From Bacteroidales bacterium (GTDB lineage: Bacteria; Bacteroidota; Bacteroidia; Bacteroidales; UBA932), in the NCBI GenBank assembly GCA_017630215.1, contig JAGBVR010000010.1, positions 62,001 through 126,000 on the forward strand: DNA of 64,000 nt, in the 5' to 3' direction. The position numbers and the translations under genes were made by a program. The notes under the pieces were generated by a model. It was not told the DNA's origin and did not search any database. It saw nothing but the letters and a program-made list of their open reading frames with translations. Of this stretch, positions 53,985 through 63,218 are shown in pieces; positions within the stretch are counted from its first letter, which is position 1, and each line of letters opens with the position of its first letter.

Positions 53985-55241
53985 ATGAGACACTTGACTT
54001 TTATTTCAATGGCAGCTTTAGCCATAGCATCTTTCTGTTCGTGTGAGTCAGAAAGTCTTGATACTTTGAATAAGGAGAGCGGAGAGTTCACCGAGATTCC
54101 GATGATGATCACAAAGTCGGATAGTGAAATGATAGAGGCTGGTAATGAATTCGCCTTTGATCTGTTTGAAGCAATCAGCAATGATGAGAAGCATAGTAAC
54201 CAGGATATCGTAATATCCCCGCTTAGTCTCAGTTTCCTGTTGGGAGCTCTTGACAACGGTGCAGGAGGTCGGACGAGAGAGCAGATATGCGAAGTGCTGG
54301 GTTATGATGGTGCTGAACTTTCAGCAGTCAATTCTTTTTCAAGGAAAATTATGCAAGGTTGCGGGATGGTCGACAACAAGGTAAAAGTAAAGATCGCTAA
54401 TGCTGTGGTTGTTAACAAGCGGTTCAGCCTTACTGAGTCATTCACAGACAGTCTCAGCACATATTACGATGCTCTCGTAGAAAGTATGGATTTCGAGGTT
54501 CCTGCAACTTTGGAATATATAAATGCCTGGAGTAAAGAGATGTCGGAAGGGTTGATTCCTGAGATTCTTGAGGAGAATGAGTTTGAGGACAAGGCAGCAC
54601 TGTATGCTATGAACAGCATTTATTTCAAAGGAGGATGGGCATCAGAGTTCAAGTCTGAAAATACAGCAGAAGAGATATTCCATTCCTTGGAAGGTGACAC
54701 AAAAGTGCAGATGATGCGCAGGATTGGAGAGTATTCATACGGATACGGTGACGGATACTCTACAATAAGGCTTCCGTATGGTAATGGCAGTTATGCAATG
54801 TATATAATGCTTCCTGATGTGGTAATGCCTGCAGAAGATATGGTAAAAATGATTGACAGGAACTCCTTCGATGTTGCTGGAATGGTTTCGGGTACCGTAG
54901 ATGTCAGACTCCCGAAGTTTACGATTGAGTCAAAATTTGATCTTGTAGATATAATGAAGGGGCTTGGTATGACTGACGCCTTTGAAGCTGGCGTGGCAGA
55001 TTTCAGCAATATGATAGAAAACAGTCCGATTGGAGAATTGTCTCTTGGCAATCTTCTTCAGAAAAGCAAGATCATTGTCAATGAAGAAGGCAGTGAGGCA
55101 AGTTCGGTCAGCATAGGAGAAATTTTAGTAACTTCGCCGACACCTTCTACCCCTGTGCTCTTCCAAGCAGACCGTCCATTTATGTACCTGATCAAGGAGG
55201 AGACAACTGGAGCAATTTATTTTATTGGAATGAAGATATGA
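53985..55241 (+). CDS. Serpin-family protease inhibitor, lipoprotein
   Basis: 418 residues. Signal peptide with lipobox FCSC (Cys20). Serpin core motifs are VISPLSLSFLLGALDNGAGG, NAVVVNKRF and MNSIYFKGGWASEF. The reactive-centre hinge is VNEEGSEASSVSIG, followed by a loop near LVTSPTPSTP and FQADRPFMYLI. Serpins trap serine or cysteine proteases by suicide inhibition. A surface-anchored copy would protect against host or competitor proteases. The next gene overlaps its end by 4 nt. Confidence 0.93.
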   Translation: MRHLTFISMAALAIASFCSCESESLDTLNKESGEFTEIPMMITKSDSEMIEAGNEFAFDLFEAISNDEKHSNQDIVISPLSLSFLLGALDNGAGGRTREQICEVLGYDGAELSAVNSFSRKIMQGCGMVDNKVKVKIANAVVVNKRFSLTESFTDSLSTYYDALVESMDFEVPATLEYINAWSKEMSEGLIPEILEENEFEDKAALYAMNSIYFKGGWASEFKSENTAEEIFHSLEGDTKVQMMRRIGEYSYGYGDGYSTIRLPYGNGSYAMYIMLPDVVMPAEDMVKMIDRNSFDVAGMVSGTVDVRLPKFTIESKFDLVDIMKGLGMTDAFEAGVADFSNMIENSPIGELSLGNLLQKSKIIVNEEGSEASSVSIGEILVTSPTPSTPVLFQADRPFMYLIKEETTGAIYFIGMKI

Positions 55242-55606
55242 GAAGAATCTTGATAATCATAGCTGCCGTCATCTGCCTATGCGGATGCGAAAAAGAAAGT
55301 CATCATTGGTTATACGGATACTGGTATGGAGAGTATGATGAGTATATGATAAGTATGGAGTTCTCCGCAGACGGGTCGGAATGTACAGTCACAACTGCTT
55401 TCACCAACGGCAATCTGGGTATGAATAAGGTGAACTACTTTGTATACGTGAATGAGCAGAATCAGAGTTTCTTCATGAATGAGGGGCCAGTCTGGTCTTC
55501 TAAGCTTGATTACAGCGGCTATCTTTCTGATGGCAAGATAATAATATCAATATGGCCAGAGCGTGATGGTTCCAGCATTGAATTGAAGAAAATGAAGTTG
55601 GAGTAA
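55238..55606 (+). CDS. Small lipoprotein
   Basis: 122 residues with lipobox LCGC (Cys17). The mature part is beta-rich with Tyr/Trp clusters (HHWLYGYWYGEYDEYM), resembling lipocalin-like or DUF-type single-domain lipoproteins. Translationally coupled to the serpin. Function unknown. Confidence 0.75.
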   Translation: MRRILIIIAAVICLCGCEKESHHWLYGYWYGEYDEYMISMEFSADGSECTVTTAFTNGNLGMNKVNYFVYVNEQNQSFFMNEGPVWSSKLDYSGYLSDGKIIISIWPERDGSSIELKKMKLE

Positions 55607-55626
55607 GCATTATACAGTCTGATAGA

Positions 55627-55671
55627 AATCTCGTCTGTTTCCTGAATGAGGAGGCAGACGGGATTATTTTG
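55627..55671 (+). terminator. Terminator after the serpin operon
   Basis: AATCTCGTCTG (55627-55637) pairs with CAGACGGGATT (55655-55665), followed by ATTTTG. Confidence 0.7.
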
Positions 55672-55681
55672 TAAATATCAT

Positions 55682-55689
55682 TATCTTTG
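55682..55689 (+). promoter_or_regulatory. -7 element for the TPR-HTH regulator
   Basis: TATCTTTG matches TAnnTTTG and lies 20 nt before the ATG at 55710. Confidence 0.5.
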
Positions 55690-55709
55690 TGAGACTAACG
55701 GATTTGGGA

Positions 55710-57353
55710 ATGAGAATGAGACTTCTGCTGCTGATTATCACGGCAATCACGATAGTTTCCTGCAATGGTGCGAGGAAGAGCGAGATCTTCAGGGTGCTGG
55801 AGGATGTGGACTCGTATATTGAGGCGAGGCCGGACAGTGCTTTGGCGGTGCTGGAGGGCATTGATGTGGAGGATCTGGGGAGCAGAGAGGAGAAGGCGAA
55901 GTATGCGCTTCTGATGTCGATGGCTCTGGATAAGAACTACATTGACAGGACTGATTTCGAGGTGCTGCAGCCGGCTATCGATTATTATGAGGATCACGGC
56001 ACTGCGACCGATAAGCTGAGGACTTTTTATTATCAGGGAAGGATTTATTATAATAGAGGAGAACCCGAGGAGGCGATGGAGTGCTATGTCAAGTCTTTGG
56101 ATCTTGGAGCTGGTTCGAATAATTTAGCGGCTAAAGCACTAAACTACAATGCTCAAAGTCTTCTGTATTACGACTATTTTAATTGGGAGAAAATCGTTGA
56201 ATGCAGTTTAGCTGCTGCAGAATGTTATAAGTCATTGGACAATACAGACAATTATGTCCGTATGCTTTGCAGGGCAGCAGAAGGATTCTCATTATTAGGA
56301 GATAAAGAATCCTTAAATAAATATCTCGGAGAGTGTAAAAATCTTTTAGGCAACATCAGCGACATGAGCAAATCATATTATTATGGAGTCTATATGACTC
56401 ATAATTGTGACGCACTTTCCAAAGAAGACACCTATGCTATCATTAATGAGTATCTCAATCTAACACCGGATAAAGATGTAAATTGGATAACGGTAGCTGA
56501 TGCTTATTTGGATATTGGGGACGTAGCTTCTGCTAAAGACGCGTTAAATAATTTTCCACAAAGCAAGGGCCTGATGCAAAAGTATTATGCTATGCTGACT
56601 CAGATTTACAAAGCAGAAGGTTCATATAAAGAGGCATTGGAAACATATGAGCAATATAACAAAATAACTGACTCATTAGATTTCGTAGCCCTCAAGCAAG
56701 ACACCCAATTCATTGAGGAGCGTCACCAGCTGGAACTGAAAGCCCTCCAGGAGAAGGAAGCAAAGATCAGAACAGCTCTTATCTGCATCATCGTCCTTTT
56801 CGTTGCTCTGATAGCAATATACCTCATCCGCAAGCAACTTCAGATCCGAACAGCAGAGAAGAAGCAGCTGGAGATCGAGAAGAAGAGGTATGAACAACTC
56901 TATGCAGATGCCATTGTTGAACGTGATGCATTGACTAAGATGATCGAGGACTCAAGCGTGAAGGATGAGACAAAGACAGTCATCAGAGAGAGGCTTGAAG
57001 TACTGAACAAAGTGATCATTTCTCACATCACAGACACAAGTTCTGCTAACAAGAAGGCATTCCAGGAACTGGAGGCTCTTGTGGCCGATAGGGATTCATT
57101 CATCGAATCGACTAGACTGACCATTGAGGGTAATAATCCGGAATTCATTGCAGCTCTCAAGAAGCAAGACCTGACAGATGAGGAGATCAACATCTGCTGT
57201 CTGTATGTGATCGGTCTGAAAGGAAAGGATATCAAGGCCTATACCAGCCAGCCGAGACACTATAATCAGAGTGCTGACATCAGGCATAAGTTAGGACTGA
57301 CGGAGAATGACACGAATCTATCGATTTTCCTGAGGGAGATGCTTGAAAAATAG
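55710..57353 (+). CDS. Membrane-anchored TPR/HTH regulator
   Basis: 547 residues. N-terminal signal/lipobox (IVSCNG, Cys18), about seven TPR-like helical repeats (~30-325, for example RTFYYQGRIYYNRGEPEEAM), a membrane helix (RTALICIIVLFVALIAIYLI, ~358-377), a long coiled coil, and a C-terminal HTH-like segment (EEINICCLYVIGLKGKDIKA). This is the plan of Bacteroidetes sensors in which periplasmic TPRs report to a cytoplasmic DNA-binding tail. Likely controls the envelope genes downstream; that is inference. Confidence 0.82.
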   Translation: MRMRLLLLIITAITIVSCNGARKSEIFRVLEDVDSYIEARPDSALAVLEGIDVEDLGSREEKAKYALLMSMALDKNYIDRTDFEVLQPAIDYYEDHGTATDKLRTFYYQGRIYYNRGEPEEAMECYVKSLDLGAGSNNLAAKALNYNAQSLLYYDYFNWEKIVECSLAAAECYKSLDNTDNYVRMLCRAAEGFSLLGDKESLNKYLGECKNLLGNISDMSKSYYYGVYMTHNCDALSKEDTYAIINEYLNLTPDKDVNWITVADAYLDIGDVASAKDALNNFPQSKGLMQKYYAMLTQIYKAEGSYKEALETYEQYNKITDSLDFVALKQDTQFIEERHQLELKALQEKEAKIRTALICIIVLFVALIAIYLIRKQLQIRTAEKKQLEIEKKRYEQLYADAIVERDALTKMIEDSSVKDETKTVIRERLEVLNKVIISHITDTSSANKKAFQELEALVADRDSFIESTRLTIEGNNPEFIAALKKQDLTDEEINICCLYVIGLKGKDIKAYTSQPRHYNQSADIRHKLGLTENDTNLSIFLREMLEK

Positions 57354-57412
57354 GTTTGCAAAACTTTTGATCAGGACTGCAAAAGAATTATTTTCAATCC
57401 ACATTGATAATC

Positions 57413-57447
57413 AACGACTTACGAGGTAAAATTCGTAGGTCGTTTTT
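57413..57447 (+). terminator. Terminator after the TPR-HTH gene
   Basis: AACGAC and ACGA (57413-57424) pair with TCGT and GTCGTT (57433-57444), followed by TTT. The end of the T-run overlaps the -33 box of the next promoter. Confidence 0.75.
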
Positions 57448-57477
57448 GCTGTGCAAAACTTTTGGCGGGTAACTTTG
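57445..57477 (+). promoter_or_regulatory. Promoter of the 66-aa gene
   Basis: TTTG (57445-57448), 21 bases, TAACTTTG (57470-57477), 28 nt before the ATG. Confidence 0.75.
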
Positions 57478-57505
57478 TGGTAGGAAAACGAACAAAACAT
57501 TAACA

Positions 57506-57706
57506 ATGGACTTGAAAAACAACATACACATTGACAGTATCAAGCAGCTTGAGCACATCAAGCAAAGTCGTAGCGAGTTTATTGAGAATCTGCTGGCTGC
57601 TTTCGAGAGGGATCATCCGGAGTTCATAGAGCATCTGAAGCAGTGCGGGCTTGATGAGGAGGAGATTCGGTTTTGCTGTATGGAGGTGCTGGGGGTTAAG
57701 GAATAG
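57506..57706 (+). CDS. Small HTH-fragment protein (66 aa)
   Basis: EFIENLLAAFERDHPEFIEH followed by LDEEEIRFCCMEVLGVKE aligns with the segment of the preceding TPR-HTH protein that leads into its HTH (DSFIESTRLTIEGNNPEFIA, DEEINICCLYVIGLKGKD), but it stops before the recognition helix. It has its own strong promoter. Its last 120 nt recur at 60206-60325. It may be a truncated relic or a small modulator that pairs with the regulator. Confidence 0.55.
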   Translation: MDLKNNIHIDSIKQLEHIKQSRSEFIENLLAAFERDHPEFIEHLKQCGLDEEEIRFCCMEVLGVKE

Positions 57707-57784
57707 TGGATAGATAAATTATATAAAATACAACAATTTGTAATATTACTCTTTCATTGGTAACATCACCAAAATCTTAATCTT

Positions 57785-58945
57785 ATGAGGTACTACAGAA
57801 GTATTAGAGTTATCACCGCATGTATCGCGGTACTTACTTTATTTTCCTGCAAATCAGAAGTAATTCATGACAAGGTCATCACAGTAAATCTGTCGGAAGT
57901 AAACAAGAAACGGGTGGTCAATCTTTCGGATTGGGTGTTGGAGCCTGAATTCATTGCCCTTGACAGCAGTTGCGAGGATGCATATACTGAGGGTGGAAAT
58001 TGTTGTGTATCCGACAATTACATCGGGCTATACGGCTCCAGTCAGGTATATAAGCTGTATGACAGGAAGACAGGTAAATATCTACGTAATATCGGAAGGA
58101 TTGGTAAGAAGTCCGGAGAATATACCAATGTTTACCGCTCCGAGATTAATGAGGAGAATTCTATGGTGTATATCCTTCCTTGGACTGCAAAGGAGTTATT
58201 ATGTTATGACCTCAATACAGGAGATCTGATTGAAGCACGTCAATTGAAATATAATGTTCCGAAGGGAGCGTTTGTAATTGATCCTGAGACAGATGAACTG
58301 ACAATAGCTACACTACCTTTCGAAGGTGAGAATGAAACAGTTGTTTGGAAGCAGGATAAGGAGGACAATGTTCTTTGGGAGGTTTCGGCTGGCGTTCTTT
58401 CCCTTGTCCCGGATTACAGCCACGAAATAGTTGGCGCTTTCAATACTGAAGATTTTGATTTATCAATAAGCACCTGGGGTGGCAGAGTGGATTCTCTTTA
58501 TGTTGTCAAAGATGGATTCCTCAAGCCGATCTTCACGATGAATTTCCTTAAGGACAATCAAAAGGCTGCCACGAGCAGACTGCCGAATCACACATACATA
58601 TTGCTTCCTGATCATATAATCACTTCGGTCAGTATGCCTGTTCGAAGGGCAAGCGGATATTATAGTTATGGCAAGCCTGTTTTTGTGGTTACAGAACGTG
58701 AAACTGAACATTCATACGTGGCTGATTTTACAGATGATATATTAGGCAGGAAGTTGGAATATCTGCCTTTTACGCAAGGATATTATCTGAGAGTGTTTTC
58801 TGCTGAGGATTTTATCAAGACAGGAAAGGCTGCCCTTTCCAAAGGGAAACTTTCAGGGGCATCAAAAGCGAGGATTTCGGAGATCCTGAAGGCTATCACT
58901 CCTGAAAGCAATGATGTAATTCTTTTAGCTCCATTGAAACGATAA
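57785..58945 (+). CDS. 6-bladed beta-propeller lipoprotein (BF3164-like)
   Basis: 386 residues with lipobox LFSC (Cys22). Repeated beta-blade lines (YDRKTGKYLRNIGRIGKKSG, YILPWTAKELLCYDL, FVIDPETDELTIA) match the Bacteroidetes 6-bladed-propeller lipoprotein family. Probably outer-membrane-anchored and ligand-binding; function unknown. The next gene begins 1 nt after its stop. Confidence 0.85.
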   Translation: MRYYRSIRVITACIAVLTLFSCKSEVIHDKVITVNLSEVNKKRVVNLSDWVLEPEFIALDSSCEDAYTEGGNCCVSDNYIGLYGSSQVYKLYDRKTGKYLRNIGRIGKKSGEYTNVYRSEINEENSMVYILPWTAKELLCYDLNTGDLIEARQLKYNVPKGAFVIDPETDELTIATLPFEGENETVVWKQDKEDNVLWEVSAGVLSLVPDYSHEIVGAFNTEDFDLSISTWGGRVDSLYVVKDGFLKPIFTMNFLKDNQKAATSRLPNHTYILLPDHIITSVSMPVRRASGYYSYGKPVFVVTERETEHSYVADFTDDILGRKLEYLPFTQGYYLRVFSAEDFIKTGKAALSKGKLSGASKARISEILKAITPESNDVILLAPLKR

Positions 58946-58946
58946 T

Positions 58947-60176
58947 ATGAAAGGCATAAATTATATTCTTATTATAATCTGCATTTTGGTAATCTCTTGC
59001 AGACAGGAGGTTGCTCCTGTTACAATTCTGGATGCAAAGGACGGAAATTTCACATATTCCGCAGAAGGTTCCACCAGGCTGATAATTATGGATGTTCCTA
59101 TCGGCTCTGGAAAGAGCTCATTGATTTTCGATACCGGTGGTCTTGGCTTGCTTTTAGACAGCCTCACTGCCGCTCAATGTCTCAATATGAAGAAACTGGA
59201 TCGCGAGGGTAAATCCACACAAAGCAGCGTGTATTTCCCTGCTGCATCGAGGGATTTTTACGGCACGACCTATTTCCATCCTATTGACATTCCTTTCTAT
59301 GGAGGAACTCTTCATTATGACTGGTTCATGGTGTTCGATGGGTTGAAGGATGAGTTTGAATACGACGGAATATTCTCGATTCCTCAGGATGATACCCGCA
59401 TATGGAACTTTGACTTCGAGAACCTTACCATATCAGTTTCCGATGCACTGTCGGTCAGTCAGAGAGACAGCTGCGACTTTGTATGCAATATAGAGAGGCG
59501 TGGGGAAAAGATATATCTGACTGATTTTCCGATAAGTTTTTCCAGCGAAGATAAGCTTTCAATGAAACAGGAACTGCTTCTCGATACTGGCTGCAGTTCC
59601 GCCCTTGCATTCAATTTCAACGAAGGGGAACTTGATGAGGAACGGCAGTTCTTGGAGGATAATGCCTTGCTTAACTATAAGACATATGTTGGAGACCATA
59701 CTTTCGTCATATACTCTCCTGACGTAATCAATGATACTTTGATGGTTACTTTCAGGCAGAAGGACCAAAGGGCAGCAGATTTTCCTCATTTTATAGGTCT
59801 GGAATTGTTGGCAAAATTCGATATTGCCATTGATCTTGCTGATGGAAAGGCTTATTTCAAAAGAAACGGTACAGGCAACTGGGCTGAATATCTAAATGAG
59901 AATTCGTCGTTTGAAAGGAAGGCACTCAGTCTTATCCCGGATGACGATTTCAAGACTGCATTCGTAAAATCAATCGGCAAGGAGTCCCCTGCATACATAG
60001 GAGGATTGAGACAATATGATGTCATCGAGAAATTTGACGGAGGCAATTTCTCTGCATTCAATACCAAATACGCAAAGATGAGACAGAGAGGCGAAGGTGA
60101 TACACTGACTTTCAACGTCGACCGCTTTGGAGAGAAAAAGAAGATCCGGTTCTATTGGAGTATTTCGGAGCAATAA
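58947..60176 (+). CDS. Retropepsin-like aspartyl protease with PDZ domain, lipoprotein
   Basis: 409 residues with lipobox VISC (Cys17). Two aspartyl-protease-type motifs are visible, LIFDTGGLGLLL (~60) and ELLLDTGCSSALAF (~215), suggesting an internal two-lobed retropepsin arrangement. A C-terminal PDZ-like domain (~325-405: GKESPAYIGGLRQYDVIEKF) follows. The group is common in Bacteroidetes lipoproteins. Catalysis and substrate are unproven. It is coupled to the propeller gene. Confidence 0.82.
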   Translation: MKGINYILIIICILVISCRQEVAPVTILDAKDGNFTYSAEGSTRLIIMDVPIGSGKSSLIFDTGGLGLLLDSLTAAQCLNMKKLDREGKSTQSSVYFPAASRDFYGTTYFHPIDIPFYGGTLHYDWFMVFDGLKDEFEYDGIFSIPQDDTRIWNFDFENLTISVSDALSVSQRDSCDFVCNIERRGEKIYLTDFPISFSSEDKLSMKQELLLDTGCSSALAFNFNEGELDEERQFLEDNALLNYKTYVGDHTFVIYSPDVINDTLMVTFRQKDQRAADFPHFIGLELLAKFDIAIDLADGKAYFKRNGTGNWAEYLNENSSFERKALSLIPDDDFKTAFVKSIGKESPAYIGGLRQYDVIEKFDGGNFSAFNTKYAKMRQRGEGDTLTFNVDRFGEKKKIRFYWSISEQ

Positions 60177-60205
60177 ATGATTGTCTTTGAAAGTTTTCGC
60201 ATGGC

Positions 60206-60325
60206 AATCTGCTGGCAGCTTTCGAGAGGGATCACCCGGAGTTCATAGAGCATCTGAAGGAGTGCGGGCTTGATGAGGAGGAGATTCGGTTTTGCTGTCT
60301 GGAGGTGTTGGGGGTGAAGGAATAG
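60206..60325 (+). pseudogene. Decayed second copy of the HTH-fragment gene
   Basis: 120 nt nearly identical to 57587-57706, preserving the frame (LLAAFERDHPEFIEHLKECG, then the LDEEEIRFCC line and a TAG stop) but without a start codon or promoter. A recent segmental duplication downstream of the aspartyl-protease gene. Confidence 0.8.
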
Positions 60326-60376
60326 TAGTATTTCAGAGGATTTACGTCTTAAATGTAGAAACATATAACATCCATA

Positions 60377-61051
60377 ATGATGAAAAAACTTATTGTATTA
60401 TTTTCAATTCTCACAGTAGCAATCAGTTGCAACAAGCCTGATGCAAACGACACCCGTTTCTTTGAAGAAAACCTCAAGGCAACAATGGATCAGATCAATA
60501 TGGAGATAACTTTGAATGGAGTAACTCATTTCTATATTGGATCTCAACTTAATGATATTCTTTCCGGTGAGGAAACCGTATATGCAGAGATGTTTACTGA
60601 AATATCCGATGATAAGTGGTACTCAAATCTTCTGAATATTAGTTTTGAGACCGGAGGAAAACTTCTGTTTGACGAAGGAGCCGACTGGAAAGCCGGACAT
60701 TACCAGTCGTTCCGGTTTCTTGGCGAGAACACATGGTTTCTCTCTTATGAGAACGGAAATCTGAGTTATGAGGTTAATCTCAAATTGGAGCAGAATGACG
60801 CTGACATTTTTGAAGTCACCCTCTCCGGTAACGGTGAGTACGTCAGAAATAATGTTGTAACCGAATTTGAGGTTCAGGATGTCAATGTCAAGAGGCAGTT
60901 TGTGGATAACGTCTTGGTGAGAACAACTTCGACTGGAGTCATTAAGGGTGATTTCTATGATCCGGAAGACAATGATATTGCAAGAGCGTTCTGCGAACTC
61001 CATCTGGGTTCAGTACCGGAATATATAACCGGATATAATCTGACAGAATAA
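60377..61051 (+). CDS. Lipoprotein of unknown function
   Basis: 224 residues with lipobox AISC (Cys18). The mature domain is beta-rich and acidic, with no recognised motif. Its stop is 1 nt before the TonB-dependent receptor start, so it may be an accessory surface lipoprotein of that receptor. Confidence 0.75.
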   Translation: MMKKLIVLFSILTVAISCNKPDANDTRFFEENLKATMDQINMEITLNGVTHFYIGSQLNDILSGEETVYAEMFTEISDDKWYSNLLNISFETGGKLLFDEGADWKAGHYQSFRFLGENTWFLSYENGNLSYEVNLKLEQNDADIFEVTLSGNGEYVRNNVVTEFEVQDVNVKRQFVDNVLVRTTSTGVIKGDFYDPEDNDIARAFCELHLGSVPEYITGYNLTE

Positions 61052-61052
61052 A

Positions 61053-63212
61053 ATGACAGGAAGATTCATAATTGTATTGGTGGGTTTACTATCGGTTGCG
61101 ACGGTATCAGCAGCCCAGGAGAGTCCGGAGAGGATAGATACTCTTACTGCAGCGACTGTGACATCAGCCATCGACAGGAACATCAACTTCACGCAGACAG
61201 GTTTAACCAAGATTGACGGATCCGCTTTCAGAAGAGGGTTTGCCGTCTTCAGTTCCCCGGATGTGCTGAAGACTCTTCAGACACTTACAGGAGTATCTTC
61301 CGGAACTGAAATGCTTTCCAACCTCTATGTTCACGGTGGTGACGGAAGTGATAATCTGTTCCTTCTGGATGGCGTTCCATTGTATCAGATATGCCACCTC
61401 GGAGGTATATTCTCGTCGTTCAATACGGATGTGGTAAAGGGAATCGATTTTTATAAGAGCGGTTTTCCGGCTCGTTATGGAGGAAGGACTTCGTCTGTTG
61501 TGGATGTTGCTACAAAGGATGGCGATTTCAAGGAATATCACGGTACTGTCGGTGTCGGACTTCTTGATGGCAGGCTCCAGTTTGAGGGTCCGATCATCAA
61601 GGACAGGACTTCGTTCAATGTGGCTATGCGAAGATCCTGGATAGATGTGATTTCAGCTCCTGCCTGTGCGATTGTGAATGCTATGAATAAGGATACTGGA
61701 GATAAGCAGTACTTCGGTTATAGTTTCACAGACTTGAATGCGAGGGTTACACATATATTGAATCCCGGGAGCCGTCTTACCGCTAATTTCTATTGGGGAA
61801 ATGACGGTCTGAGGATTACACAGGAGACTGAAGGCCACAATCAGGACGGCAGTCTTAGTGATATTGACATTGAAGATACAAGGTTTTCTTGGGGCAATCT
61901 GCTCGGATCACTGAACTGGCAGAAGGAGTTTTCAGACAAGTTAGATATGAGACTTCTTGGGTTTTATTCAGGAAGCCGGTCAGACATAAGGATGAACACG
62001 ACTATGGAGTATTACAGGGCTGATTATACGGATATATTCAGGCAGGATACGCATAATCGCAACAGGGTGAACGACGGAGGTATCAGTGCAGATTTAAACT
62101 GGTATCCACATCATAGCCATCATATTCGATTTGGTGGAACTTATATCCTGCATTCTTATAGTCCGAGCCATTCATATAGCCAATATGATACTGATAGCGG
62201 AGTGGTACTGACGGATATAAGCAAGAAGGATGATATTCATAGTTTCGGCAACGAGATGGGTATTTATGCAGAGGATGAGATGAGTCTGACGAGGTGGATG
62301 AAGGTGAATCTGGGATTGAGGTATAGTCTTTATGAGGCTGAGGGAAAGATCTGGAACTATTTTGAGCCACGTGCTGCTTTGAAGTTCCAGGTGTCTCCAA
62401 ATGTAGGAATCAAGGCTTCATATTCAGAGATGAGTCAGTTCTCTCATTTAGTGGCGGCTACTTATATCGATCTGCCGACAAACAGCTGGCTTCCTTCGAC
62501 TTCAAAAGTGGCTCCTATGCGTTCAAGACAGGTGGCTGGAGGTATTTACAGCAGACTGCCTCATAATATGCATCTAAATGTGGAAGGATGGTATAAGACG
62601 ATGAGCAATCTTATCGAGTACAAGGGTATGAATTCATTCTTCCCTCCGTTGACGGATTGGGAGGATGATTTCAAGACCGGTATCGGCAAGTCGTATGGTC
62701 TGGAGGCGGATTTCGGATATGATACGGAGAAGACAAGTGTGAGCGTGTTCTATACATTGTCTTGGAACTGGAGAAAGTATGATGACATCTGGCCGGACTG
62801 GTATCTTGACAGGAACGATAACAGGCACAAGATCACTGTCGTTGCGAACCATAGGTTCACTGAGAGGTTTGAGATGTATGCTTCGTGGAACTATCATACC
62901 GGCAATAGGATGACTGTGGCTTCGCAGTATCTTCCTGCTGAGGAGGGTGCCTGGAACGGGCGGTTCCTGTATGAGAGTCCGAACAATGCAAAGATGCCGG
63001 ATTATCACAGGCTTGATGTGGGATTCAATTTCTACAGGAAGACCAAGAGGGGCAATATGAATGTATGGAACCTGAGTGTCTATAATGCTTATTGCAGAAT
63101 CAATCCTTTGTATGCGTCGGTTATTAAGGATAAGTCAAAGTTGGAATTCGAGGGCCTTGGAATCGGTATAATTCCGATTGTTCCTACATTCAGTTACACT
63201 TTCAGATTTTAG
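61053..63212 (+). CDS. TonB-dependent outer-membrane receptor
   Basis: 719 residues. Signal peptide (MTGRFIIVLVGLLSVATVSA). The plug domain carries VLKTLQTLTGVSSG, LYVHGGDGSDNLFLLDGVPL and GGRTSSVVDVATKDG. It is followed by a 22-strand-type barrel ending in YTFRF with a C-terminal Phe. The carboxypeptidase-like N-terminal extension of SusC proteins is missing. Pairing with a DUF4249 lipoprotein is common in Bacteroidetes. Substrate unknown. Confidence 0.92.
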   Translation: MTGRFIIVLVGLLSVATVSAAQESPERIDTLTAATVTSAIDRNINFTQTGLTKIDGSAFRRGFAVFSSPDVLKTLQTLTGVSSGTEMLSNLYVHGGDGSDNLFLLDGVPLYQICHLGGIFSSFNTDVVKGIDFYKSGFPARYGGRTSSVVDVATKDGDFKEYHGTVGVGLLDGRLQFEGPIIKDRTSFNVAMRRSWIDVISAPACAIVNAMNKDTGDKQYFGYSFTDLNARVTHILNPGSRLTANFYWGNDGLRITQETEGHNQDGSLSDIDIEDTRFSWGNLLGSLNWQKEFSDKLDMRLLGFYSGSRSDIRMNTTMEYYRADYTDIFRQDTHNRNRVNDGGISADLNWYPHHSHHIRFGGTYILHSYSPSHSYSQYDTDSGVVLTDISKKDDIHSFGNEMGIYAEDEMSLTRWMKVNLGLRYSLYEAEGKIWNYFEPRAALKFQVSPNVGIKASYSEMSQFSHLVAATYIDLPTNSWLPSTSKVAPMRSRQVAGGIYSRLPHNMHLNVEGWYKTMSNLIEYKGMNSFFPPLTDWEDDFKTGIGKSYGLEADFGYDTEKTSVSVFYTLSWNWRKYDDIWPDWYLDRNDNRHKITVVANHRFTERFEMYASWNYHTGNRMTVASQYLPAEEGAWNGRFLYESPNNAKMPDYHRLDVGFNFYRKTKRGNMNVWNLSVYNAYCRINPLYASVIKDKSKLEFEGLGIGIIPIVPTFSYTFRF

Positions 63213-63218
63213 AAGGAT

